Assembly (NCBI GenBank): GCA_964604565.1
Contig: CAZRZN010000220.1
Location: 1 to 7,247, forward strand
DNA: 7,247 nucleotides
Direction: 5' to 3'
DNA from: CAZRZN01 sp964604565
GTDB taxonomy: Bacteria; Pseudomonadota; Alphaproteobacteria; Rhodobacterales; Rhodobacteraceae
A program made the translations under genes and the position numbers. The notes under the pieces were generated by a model. The model worked only from the letters and a program-made list of their open reading frames with translations, did not search any database and was not told the DNA's origin. Positions 1 to 6,281 of this stretch are shown piece after piece (position 1 is the first letter of the stretch; each line of letters begins with the position of its first letter).

Positions 1-2
1 GC

Positions 3-31
3 TTGCCAAAGCGCCCATGGCCCCCTATACG
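3..31 (+). promoter_or_regulatory. Candidate sigma70-type promoter of rpmI-rplT
   Basis: TTGCCA at 3-8 matches five of six bases of the -35 consensus. TATACG at 26-31 matches four of six bases of the -10 consensus. The spacer is exactly 17 bases. Transcription would start near 38 and leave a leader of about 60 bases before rpmI. The placement just ahead of a ribosomal protein operon makes the match credible, but it rests on consensus matching alone. The first 97 bases are open in all three plus frames, so the tail of an upstream gene cannot be fully excluded. Confidence 0.55.
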
Positions 32-97
32 GCGGCCTCCAACCGCGCGGCCGGCCACTGCGGCATGCCGAGTCGCGCTAAGTAAACGGAGAGTGAA

Positions 98-298
98 ATG
101 CCCAAGATGAAGACCAAGTCGAGCGCCAAGAAGCGCTTCAAGGTGACCGCCACCGGCAAGGTGATGAGCGGCCAGGCCGGCAAACGGCACGGCATGATCA
201 AGCGCACCACCAAATTCATCCGCGATGCCCGCGGCACCACAGTCATGTCCAAGCCCGACGCCAAGATCGTCAAGGGCTTCATGCCGTACGACCGCTGA
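98..298 (+). CDS. rpmI: Large-subunit ribosomal protein L35 (bL35)
   Basis: The 66-residue product is a small, very basic component of the 50S ribosomal subunit that binds 23S rRNA. It opens with MPKMKTKSSAKKRFKVTATGK, the hallmark L35 N-terminus, and continues with the Lys/Arg-rich core seen across the family (KRHGMIKRTTKFIRD, about residues 29-43). The length matches the family norm of about 65 residues, so the gene is complete. The ATG start is supported by a GGAG ribosome binding site 7 bases upstream. It lies 14 bases ahead of rplT and is almost certainly co-transcribed with it, the usual arrangement for this pair. A candidate promoter lies at 3-31. In several bacteria L20 represses this operon at the mRNA level; no such site could be confirmed here. 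Confidence 0.97.
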   Translation: MPKMKTKSSAKKRFKVTATGKVMSGQAGKRHGMIKRTTKFIRDARGTTVMSKPDAKIVKGFMPYDR

Positions 299-312
299 GA
301 GGAGACTGAGAG

Positions 313-678
313 ATGCCCCGTACCAAAGGCGGAACCGTCACCCACGCGCGTCACAAGAAGATCGTCGATCAGGCGAAAGGCTACTATGGCCGCCGCAAGA
401 ACACCTTCAAGGTGGCGGCGCAGGCTGTTGACAAGGCCAACCAATACGCCACGCGCGACCGCAAGAACCGCAAGCGCAATTTCCGCGCGCTGTGGATCCA
501 GCGGATCAACGCCGCCGTGCGGATGCACGACGAGTCGCTGACCTACTCGCGCTTCATCAACGGCCTGACGCTGGCCGGGATCGAAGTGGACCGCAAGGTG
601 CTCGCCGATCTGGCCGTGCATGAGCCGGAGGCGTTTGCCGCCATCGTCGATCAGGCCAAAGGCGCGCTGCCAGCCTGA
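313..678 (+). CDS. rplT: Large-subunit ribosomal protein L20 (bL20)
   Basis: The 121-residue product binds 23S rRNA early in 50S assembly. It starts MPRTKGGTVTHARHKKI, followed by the family signature KGYYGRRKNTFKVA (about residues 22-35) and by DRKNRKRNFRALWIQRINAA (about 49-68). These form the long basic N-terminal helix and the start of the globular RNA-binding domain. The length is normal for L20. A GAGGAG-like ribosome binding site sits just upstream of the ATG, in the 14-base gap after rpmI. In many bacteria pheS and pheT follow directly; here a gap, a strong hairpin and an accessory block come next, so rplT is probably the last gene of its transcript. Confidence 0.98.
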   Translation: MPRTKGGTVTHARHKKIVDQAKGYYGRRKNTFKVAAQAVDKANQYATRDRKNRKRNFRALWIQRINAAVRMHDESLTYSRFINGLTLAGIEVDRKVLADLAVHEPEAFAAIVDQAKGALPA

Positions 679-1127
679 CCTGCGTCCAGAGTCCTCGATA
701 AAAGGCCCGGGCACTTTCGTAGGCTCGGTCTGGGTTAGCAACATGTATGACGGGACGCAATTTGTGTCCCGTCATACAACATCAGGCTCCTGTGTTTTGT
801 CGATCAGCCAATGTGTGGCGGTCACCGTGCGGCAATCCCCTGCCCAAGGACTGCCGATGATAGCGATACTTTAGCGATCACCGACCGAATTGAAGCCTGC
901 GTGCCATAAAGCGGAACGCACCCGCTTAACCGCGGCAAGCCCGTATTTTGCCCTCATGATCAGTGCCCCGTCACTGCCTTGGTATGCGCTCCCAAATCCG
1001 TGTTCAAAGGACCCGCTCGACGGGCCGTAGCAGTCCGTCGCGCTCCATCTGTCGCAGAAGATGCAAGATCCCGATGTTGCTCATCCCCGGGGCATCCGGC
1101 TGTTCCGGCGCCGCTCCGGGCTGGGCC
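679..1127. other. Gene-free gap between convergent rplT and the SulP gene
   Basis: These 449 bases separate two genes that converge. Reading both strands I find no convincing gene. The open frames that cross it lack family features and a good ribosome binding site. The notable content is the long hairpin at 744-778. A weaker stem of 6 base pairs lies at 909-927 (AAGCGG and CCGCTT with a 7-base loop). Neither is followed by a run of T, so how transcripts from the two sides end is not clear from the sequence. Confidence 0.6.
744..778 (+). terminator. Long hairpin after rplT, possible terminator or RNA-stabilising element
   Basis: TGTATGACGGGAC (744-756) and GTCCCGTCATACA (766-778) are exact reverse complements and form a 13-base-pair stem. 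A G-T pair and a C-G pair can extend it inward, leaving a 5-base loop (759-763). It lies 66 bases past the rplT stop, where a terminator would be expected. No T-tract follows on either strand, so it is not a textbook intrinsic terminator. It could stop transcription in a U-independent way, protect the 3' end of the mRNA, or be a short palindromic repeat. The hairpin itself is certain; its function is inferred. Confidence 0.45.
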
Positions 1128-2849
1128 TCAGGCCGTGTCCTGATCAGAAATGGTGACGCCGCGGGCCTGCGCGAGGGCCTCATCGACCGTGGTGGCATGG
1201 TGGACCAACGGAGGCTTCAGGCCGTGGGTAACGAAGACACGCTGGATGTCGCGGGTCGCACCCGTAAGCCAAAGCGCGACACCCTGCTTTTGCGCCTTGT
1301 GCGCAAGTCCCTCGATCATGTTGGCACCGGTCGAGTCGAGGAAGGGCACGGATGAAAAGTCGACGATCAGCGCCTTGTGCGTGTCCTGGATGCGATCGAG
1401 CACGGAGCCGATGGAGGCCGTCGCCCCGAAGAACAGCGCACCGGTGATCCGGTAGATGACCACGTCGTGGCTTTGGGCCTCGTCCTCATGGTATTCGCCG
1501 CGCGGGTTAGCGGAGTCGGCCTCGTCGCCTCTGACGAAGGCGCGGTGTGTCACAACTTCTGTTGTCCGGCTCATGCGATGAATGAAGAGGACCGACCCGA
1601 GTGCGAAACCGACGACGATGGCCTCGGTCAGATCGCGGAAGATGGTCAGGAAGAAGGTGGCGCCCAACACTGTTGCCTCACCCCAGCCCGAGCGGAGGAG
1701 GATCGCAATGGCCGATTTCTCGATCATGTTCCAGGCAACGACGGCCAGCACGCCGGCGAGCGCGGCCAACGGGATGTATGAGGCGAGCGGTGCGGCAACC
1801 AGCATGAACAGAAGCAGGAATGCGGCGTGCAGCATGCCGGCCACAGGGCCATGCGCCCCGGCCCGTACATTGGTCGCGGTCCGCGCGATGGTGCCTGTCA
1901 CGCAGAAGCCGCCGAAAAGAGACGATCCGATGTTGGCCGCGCCCTGCGCCACGAGTTCGCAGTTGGACCGGTGGCGGCGGCCGGTCATGCCATCCGCGAC
2001 GACGGCCGACAGCAGCGACTCGATGGCGCCCAGCAAGGTAAAGGAGATTGCGGCCGGCAGGACTGCAAGGATGGTCTCTGTCGAGAGCGACGGCAAGCTC
2101 GGCGCCGGAAGCGAGGAGGGGATGCCGCCGAACTTCGTGCCAATCGTCTGCACCGGAAGCGTGAGCATGGCGGTCGCGGCAGCGGCGAAACCGACGGCAA
2201 TCAGCATCCCCGGCCAATGCGGGCGCCAGCGTCGCAGACCGAGGATCACGGCGACCGTGACGACGGAAACGCCAAGTGCGGCTGGCGTCAGGCTCGCCCG
2301 TGCGTCCCAGAGGGCCGGGACCTTTTCCAGCAGCTCGCCCGGTTCATTCTGCAAGGTCAGACCAAAGAGCTCCCTGACCTGACTGGCAAAGATGATGATC
2401 GCGATTCCGGCAGTGAACCCGACCGTAACCGGATAGGGAATGAACTTGATGAAGGCGCCAAGCCTCAGGACACCGGCAGCGGCCATCATCAGCCCGGAGA
2501 GAAAAGTGGCGAGGATCAGCCCCTCCATCCCGTGCTGGGCCACGGTCGCAGCAACCAGCACGATGAAGGCGCCCGCCGGGCCGCCGATCTGGAACCGTGA
2601 TCCCCCCAGGAGCGAGACAAGGAAGCCGCCGACAATGGCGGTGTAGAGCCCCTGTGCCGGGCTCGCGCCCGAGGCTATGGCGATGGCCATCGAGAGCGGC
2701 AGCGCAACAATCGCGACGGTCAATCCGGCGATGGCGTCGGCCCGCAACTGGACCGGACCATAGCCTTCGCGCAGGACGGTAACGAGTTTCGGGGTGAAAA
2801 GTTCGGCGAAGCTCGGCGCGTCGCTCCGGCGGGTGGTCTGGTCTTTCAT
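1128..2849 (-). CDS. SulP-family anion transporter with C-terminal STAS domain
   Basis: The 573-residue product is an inner-membrane carrier of the SulP/SLC26 family. Residues about 36-425 are a hydrophobic transmembrane core. It contains conserved SulP stretches: QIGGPAGAF near 87, ESLLSAVVADGMTGRR near 277-292, NCELVAQGAANI near 296-307 and TGTIARTATNVRAGA near 318-332. Residues about 462-565 form a cytoplasmic STAS domain with the DSTG motif at 505-508. The length is typical and no break is seen. The ATG at 2849 is preferred because AAAGG lies 11 bases upstream; a GTG four codons earlier would overlap that site. Members carry sulfate, bicarbonate or C4-dicarboxylates (E. coli DauA). From memory the core resembles DauA, but the substrate cannot be read from the sequence. 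It follows an XRE gene after 76 bases, probably in one transcript. Confidence 0.93.
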   Translation of the reverse strand: MKDQTTRRSDAPSFAELFTPKLVTVLREGYGPVQLRADAIAGLTVAIVALPLSMAIAIASGASPAQGLYTAIVGGFLVSLLGGSRFQIGGPAGAFIVLVAATVAQHGMEGLILATFLSGLMMAAAGVLRLGAFIKFIPYPVTVGFTAGIAIIIFASQVRELFGLTLQNEPGELLEKVPALWDARASLTPAALGVSVVTVAVILGLRRWRPHWPGMLIAVGFAAAATAMLTLPVQTIGTKFGGIPSSLPAPSLPSLSTETILAVLPAAISFTLLGAIESLLSAVVADGMTGRRHRSNCELVAQGAANIGSSLFGGFCVTGTIARTATNVRAGAHGPVAGMLHAAFLLLFMLVAAPLASYIPLAALAGVLAVVAWNMIEKSAIAILLRSGWGEATVLGATFFLTIFRDLTEAIVVGFALGSVLFIHRMSRTTEVVTHRAFVRGDEADSANPRGEYHEDEAQSHDVVIYRITGALFFGATASIGSVLDRIQDTHKALIVDFSSVPFLDSTGANMIEGLAHKAQKQGVALWLTGATRDIQRVFVTHGLKPPLVHHATTVDEALAQARGVTISDQDTA

Positions 2850-2925
2850 CTGTGGCCGCACCTTTGAGAAGGAAGCGGCGGGATCGTCGGCTTGGTGTCG
2901 GCGGTCGCCGTCGCGGGGTGTCGAA

Positions 2926-3186
2926 TCAGTGTTTCGGTGAAGGCACCTTCAGTCGCACGCCACGTCCGTTTGCCGTGCTGGCAGCGCCCTCTCCGATCAG
3001 TTCTACGCCGGCCAGATCAAGCGCCGTGACGACCTTGGTCAGGCTGTCCACGACGCCGCGCACATTGCCACTGCCGGCCTCCATACGCTGGATCGTCGGA
3101 ACGGAAAGTCCTGCCAGATGGGCCAGTGTCTTCTGGTCTATGCCGAGAAGGGCGCGCGCTGCGCGCATCTGTGAGCCTGTGATCAT
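2926..3186 (-). CDS. Small XRE-type helix-turn-helix regulator
   Basis: The 86-residue product is a single-domain DNA-binding protein. Residues about 4-38 (GSQMRAARALLGIDQKTLAH, then LAGLSVPTIQRMEAG) form the Cro/C1-type helix-turn-helix. TLAHLAGLS is the first helix and turn, and PTIQRME the recognition helix. The region at 42-66 is predicted as a helix ending in VELIGEG, a tail common in short alphaproteobacterial XRE proteins that start MITG. There is no ligand or protease domain. The ATG at 3186 fits the domain start, though only a weak GAGA-like ribosome binding site precedes it. The SulP gene follows in the same direction after 76 bases, so the likely job is local control of that transporter and of itself. 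This is inferred from position. The upstream DNA carries palindromes suited to a dimeric regulator. It could also be an orphan antitoxin-like protein, but no toxin gene is adjacent. Confidence 0.9.
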   Translation of the reverse strand: MITGSQMRAARALLGIDQKTLAHLAGLSVPTIQRMEAGSGNVRGVVDSLTKVVTALDLAGVELIGEGAASTANGRGVRLKVPSPKH

Positions 3187-3242
3187 GATACATGTCTCGA
3201 ATGTAATGATAGCTATCTAGAATATTAATCATGATATGTAAA
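3182..3242 (-). promoter_or_regulatory. Palindrome-rich control region of the XRE-SulP unit
   Basis: On the minus strand TTTACA (3242-3237) and TAGATA (3219-3214), separated by 17 bases, make a plausible -35 and -10. They would place the transcript start about 20 bases before the XRE start codon. A perfect 10-base palindrome, GATAGCTATC (3208-3217), overlaps the -10. A 9-base sequence, ATCATGATA, occurs twice: at 3228-3236 beside the -35, and at 3182-3190 over the XRE start codon. Its first 8 bases are themselves a palindrome. TCTAGA (3216-3221) is another overlapping palindrome. The segment is clearly more AT-rich than its surroundings. The layout suits repression by a dimeric protein, most simply the XRE product, but binding is an inference. 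Confidence 0.5.
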
Positions 3243-3376
3243 ACATCATTTTCAACCGGCGCCCGGACGCTGTGGAGGTGCAGATTTGCGCCATCGGTTC
3301 CGACGTCCGTCTGCAATATGATCGTCGATCCCGATCGGAGCCGACGGACCCCGGCGCGTCCCGCACTGCGTGCCGT

Positions 3377-4281
3377 CTACCCGCTCCGACTGTCGGCGGA
3401 GACCGAAAACTGGAGGGGCGTCAGCCGCCGATTTCGGCGACTCTCCCAGTTGACCGAGATCGTGACGTCGTCGTGGGCGATCCGCATGTGACTGAATCGG
3501 CCAGACGCTTCCACTCCTTCAACTTCGCGCGCTCGAAGGCGAGCAAGGTCTTCTCCAACCAGAAGATCCGGCTGTAGAGGCGGCTCACGCCGATCTGTTT
3601 CCGGGTGTCGGGGCGGCGCATCGCCGTTATCCTGTGGCCGTTGACGATGCCTCTCCGGATGCGGACGTTGTCGTGCAATTCATTCTGCGGCTGGTGAGTC
3701 AACGACACCGAGGCCCGCGCGACAGGCTTGCCTTCGCAGGGGCGGTGGATCATCCGGGGTCCTGATGGCCTCTCCTTATGGCGGTCGCCACCTGCTACCA
3801 GCTTCCCGCGCGTGCCATTGCAGATGAACGCGTCGGAGTTCTCAAGATACCGCGCGCCGCACACCGGCCCCTCAAGGCAGCGGCCAGCGAAGAGCAGCCG
3901 GTAACACTCTTCCGGGAAATGCGGGTTCGACATGATCGAAAAGCTGATGTCGCAGACGCCGTTGCCGCGCTGATGGCTGCACTCCATGGATCGGCCGTCA
4001 TCCCAACCAACCGGATCGCCGGCGTATTCCAACACCTCCTAGATACGCGGTTGGCGATCCTCGCTCGACATGGCGTGGGCGCCAAGTCCGGTCATCAGGG
4101 CCGGGAGGCGCGCCGCGGCCGCCTGCTTGTGTTGCGCAGCATGCTTTCCTTTGAACACCAGGATCGCGAAGTCCGGCGCAACGCCGAAGTTGCCGCAGTC
4201 CGGATCGCCACATGTATCGAGGAGGTTGGTATCTGCCAGCACGGCAGGGTAAACCTGAAAAGGCTTGGCTGCTGGAGCTTG
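3377..4281 (-). pseudogene. Decayed gene for a cysteine-rich protein of unrecognised family, perhaps mobile-element derived
   Basis: A coherent protein can be followed on the minus strand although no single frame encodes it. It begins recognisably near 4266 (KPFQVYPAVLADTNLLDTCG). It runs through a CGDPDCGNFG cysteine pair to an amber TAG at 4039-4041, and resumes in the same frame with LEYAGDPVGWDDG. Further Cys residues (MECSHQRGNGVC, LEGPVCGARYLE) and a basic part (RLYSRIFWLEKTLLAFERAK) follow. Near 3501-3507 the sense moves to the next frame, MRIAHDDVTISVNWES to FSVSADSRSG, which ends at TAG 3377-3379. The cysteine spacing suggests zinc binding. My impression is of a conserved protein of the kind linked to insertion elements, but I cannot name the family. 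The frame stays open to 4443 with no good start, so the 5' end is uncertain. No ribosome binding site or promoter was found. Confidence 0.72.
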
Positions 4282-4605
4282 TCGACCAAAGGATGTCCGA
4301 ACGGTCGGTGTTGATCTGTCAGGAAGGCCCCCGGGACCGGATGGAATGCTGGCCGCGTTTCCCGGTGATGCAATCACAGAACCACTTTCCTGCTTACTCT
4401 TGCGCCGGGACGAAAGTCCCGCGAGCTGTCTAATCAGCGCCAAAAATCATGTTCAGAAAATCAAAAACTGCCGGGATGCTCCTCGATAGCCGTTGCAGGT
4501 GCGTCCCAAGATCCGGAAGGAGCCACACTTTCGTCCCGGGCCTTTTTTCGTTTGGTGCGCACCGCCCATCGGCCCCGCATCAGTCAGGCACCAGGTCGCG
4601 CGCTC
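4282..4605. other. Gene-free stretch between the decayed gene and the SGNH gene
   Basis: No convincing gene is present in these 324 bases. The minus-strand frame of the decayed gene remains open to 4443, but its translation there has no recognisable character. The stretch holds a small hairpin with a GAAA loop (4406-4421) and a pair of inverted repeats (4405-4417 and 4527-4539). A run of six T (4543-4548) on the plus strand follows the right-hand repeat. No insertion sequence ends or target duplications could be recognised by eye. Confidence 0.5.
4405..4539. repeat. 13-base inverted repeat with an internal hairpin
   Basis: CCGGGACGAAAGT (4405-4417) is the exact reverse complement of ACTTTCGTCCCGG (4527-4539), with 109 bases between the arms. 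The left arm also folds on itself with the next bases: CGGGAC (4406-4411), loop GAAA, GTCCCG (4416-4421). On the plus strand the right arm is followed by T543-548 of the 4500s, that is six T at 4543-4548, so it could act as part of a terminator-like structure. It might also be a remnant of element ends near the decayed gene. The repeat is exact; the role is unknown. Confidence 0.5.
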
Positions 4606-5271
4606 CTACCGCAGGTCCGGGTCCTCTGCCTTCAGTCGCTGTGCGATCAGCGTTGCGATCCGGGCAGAGCCTGCCTGCGACGGATGGATCCGGTCACGGG
4701 CGAACAGCGATCTGTCCGTCGCGGGCATCACGTCTTCCATGTCCACCAGCACGACGTTGGGATCCGCCGCGGCCATACGCTCCAGCCGCGTCTCCAGCAG
4801 GGCGTAGACCTCCGCGCAGGCGGTTCCGACGAACCTCGGCGAGATGTAATAGTCCGCCCAGAGGACACGCCCGCCACCGGCGGTCAGACCGCCGACCATC
4901 TCCGGGATGGCCCCCGACAACCCGTCCGGCGCGATCAGGCGGTCCAGCACGTCGGCACTTCCGGTCTGGCTGCATCCTATACCCAGATCGTTGGCACCGC
5001 CGTCCAGCACCACCCAGGGCGCGTCCAACCCGCGGACCTGGCTGGCAATGTTCAACGCGCCCGCGCGGCCCATCACCTGAGCATAGGGCAAAGAGACGTC
5101 GCCCACCGCGATCCCCAGCTCCTGCGCCAGCCGGTCCGCGACCGATCCGCCCTCGACCCGGTTCCACGCCATGACCGAATCCCCGGCCACGACCACCTGT
5201 GCTCCGGGTGGCACCCCGCGCCCGCAGGCGGCCAGAACCGACAATGCCAGACAGGCAATCAACAGACGCAT
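4606..5271 (-). CDS. Lipoprotein SGNH/GDSL-family hydrolase
   Basis: The 221-residue product begins with a lipoprotein signal: MRLLI, a hydrophobic stretch, then the lipobox LAAC with Cys16 as the lipidated residue. It is probably anchored in the envelope, facing the periplasm. The rest is an SGNH hydrolase domain. Block I is VVAGDSVMAWN with nucleophile Ser32. Block III is GGANDLG, with Asn94 for the oxyanion hole. Block V is DRIHPS, with Asp193 and His196 completing the triad. A block II glycine may be Gly68 or Gly71. The family includes esterases, lipases and acetyl-group-removing enzymes; the substrate cannot be told. The ATG at 5271 has AGAGGG 5 bases upstream, and the signal peptide fits it; the longer frame to 5328 would bury the signal. 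It diverges from chaC across 191 bases. Confidence 0.88.
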   Translation of the reverse strand: MRLLIACLALSVLAACGRGVPPGAQVVVAGDSVMAWNRVEGGSVADRLAQELGIAVGDVSLPYAQVMGRAGALNIASQVRGLDAPWVVLDGGANDLGIGCSQTGSADVLDRLIAPDGLSGAIPEMVGGLTAGGGRVLWADYYISPRFVGTACAEVYALLETRLERMAAADPNVVLVDMEDVMPATDRSLFARDRIHPSQAGSARIATLIAQRLKAEDPDLR

Positions 5272-5462
5272 CGTGACCCTCTTCGATAGCTGGTTTGCCC
5301 TCACAACGTGGCCCTGTGCCGGCTGCATTCAAGGTGGCTGTCGCAGCGATGCGCCGTCGGTCCCGCACATGGTGGCCGCCCGCTTCCCGGACTGGCGATT
5401 GGGGTTTCCATTTACGGGCACACCTGCGCAAATGTGCGGCACACCGCCAAAGGACCACGCCA

Positions 5463-6200
5463 TTGTCTGACATCGATCCCTTTCGCCATCACCCGGCTCT
5501 GCGCGCCGTGATCACGCCGCGCGCGGATTCGTTCTTTCGGGACTTCCGGGCGCAAAAGGTCCTCGACATGCTGGCCGAACAGGGGTTGCCCGCAGACTGG
5601 GTGCATGACGACCTGCACCGCGAAGCCGACCGGCAGGCGACGCTGGAGGGACGCATGGATGACGACCTGTGGGTCTTCGGATACGGGTCGCTCATGTGGG
5701 ATCCGGGTTTCGCCTTTGCCGAGGTGCGGCGCGCCCTCGTCAACGGCGCCGCGCGCCGGTTCATCCTCGTGGACAGCAATGGCGGCCGCGGCACGCCCGA
5801 GGCCCCCGGCGTCATGGCGGCGCTGGACCGGGATCCGGACGATACCGCAGCTTGTGAGGGGCTGGTCTTTCGCATCGCCCGCCCGGATCTCGAGGTCGAA
5901 ACAGTCAGCCTGTGGCACCGCGAACGGCTCGGCACCGCCTATGAATCCGCCTTCCTGCCCGCTCAGACCGCCTTCGGCACCGTCGAGGCGCTGTGTTTCG
6001 TGGCCGACCATTCCGCCGAGAATATCCATGCCGATCTGGATCATGAGGCGCAGGTGCGGCTCTGCGCCACCGGCGAAGGACGGCTTGGCACCAGCCGCGC
6101 CTACCTTGAAAACCTTGCCGCGCATTTCGACACCATGGGCATCGAGGACGCGGAGGTCGACCGCCTTCTGCGGGACGTGCGGGCCTATGCCCCGGACTGA
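5463..6200 (+). CDS. chaC: ChaC-type gamma-glutamylcyclotransferase
   Basis: The 245-residue product belongs to the ChaC family, cytosolic enzymes that cleave the gamma-glutamyl group of glutathione to give 5-oxoproline and Cys-Gly. The substrate-binding loop is VFGYGSLMW (YGSL at 74-77). FILVDSNGGRGTPEAPGV (about 100-117) matches the conserved RGTP-PG region. WHRERLGTAYESAFLP (151-166) carries the likely catalytic Glu154, where E. coli ChaC has RREM. The length is near the bacterial norm of about 230. TTG at 5463 is chosen because AAAGGA lies 8 bases upstream and the protein then opens MSDIDPFRHH. The first in-frame ATG (5655) would fall just before YGSL and remove about 64 residues. The N-terminal 65 residues are predicted helical. 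It diverges from the SGNH gene and lies 81 bases ahead of pheS, which it may be transcribed with. Confidence 0.92.
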   Translation: MSDIDPFRHHPALRAVITPRADSFFRDFRAQKVLDMLAEQGLPADWVHDDLHREADRQATLEGRMDDDLWVFGYGSLMWDPGFAFAEVRRALVNGAARRFILVDSNGGRGTPEAPGVMAALDRDPDDTAACEGLVFRIARPDLEVETVSLWHRERLGTAYESAFLPAQTAFGTVEALCFVADHSAENIHADLDHEAQVRLCATGEGRLGTSRAYLENLAAHFDTMGIEDAEVDRLLRDVRAYAPD

Positions 6201-6204
6201 GGTG

Positions 6205-6260
6205 GCGCCGAACCGTCATTGCACGGTTGCAAACGCCGTGGGCCAAGGCTAACCCGGCGC
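6205..6260 (+). promoter_or_regulatory. Two consecutive hairpins in the chaC-pheS gap
   Basis: The 81-base gap can fold into two compatible stems. The first is AACCGT (6211-6216) with ACGGTT (6223-6228) and a 6-base loop. The second is CGCCG-T-GG (6234-6242) with CC-CGGCG (6253-6259), 7 pairs with one bulged base. GCGCCG (6205-6210) can alternatively pair with CGGCGC (6255-6260) and enclose the first stem. No T-tract follows and no Phe-rich leader peptide is visible, so classical phe attenuation is not supported. A weak TTGCAA at 6227-6232 lacks a good -10 partner. pheS itself has GAGGGG (6269-6274) 7 bases before its ATG. Confidence 0.3.
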
Positions 6261-6281
6261 GGCAAACCGAGGGGATCGAAC

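Noticed and set aside
2..85. Possible C-terminus of an upstream gene ending TAA at 83-85
   Set aside because: All three plus frames are open here and a well-spaced promoter overlaps, so the coding reading has no positive support.
25..744. Long minus-strand open frame of 239 codons opposite rpmI and rplT
   Set aside because: It lies wholly antisense to two certain ribosomal protein genes and its translation has no family features; it is a GC-rich shadow frame.
1582..2600. Plus-strand open frames of about 257-266 codons
   Set aside because: They are antisense to the SulP membrane core, with low-complexity Arg/Ala/Gly-rich text and no support.
3240..4600. Complete insertion sequence or toxin-antitoxin module around the XRE gene
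   Set aside because: No intact transposase, no terminal repeats with target duplication, and no small toxin-like partner gene next to the XRE gene were found.
4449..5289. Plus-strand open frames of about 240 codons over 4449-5289
   Set aside because: They are antisense to the SGNH gene, which has a lipobox and full catalytic blocks; the plus-strand text is Pro/Arg-rich shadow.
6201..6281. Phe-tRNA attenuator or T-box ahead of pheS
   Set aside because: There is no Phe-rich leader peptide, no T-tract and no T-box signature; only modest hairpins are present.
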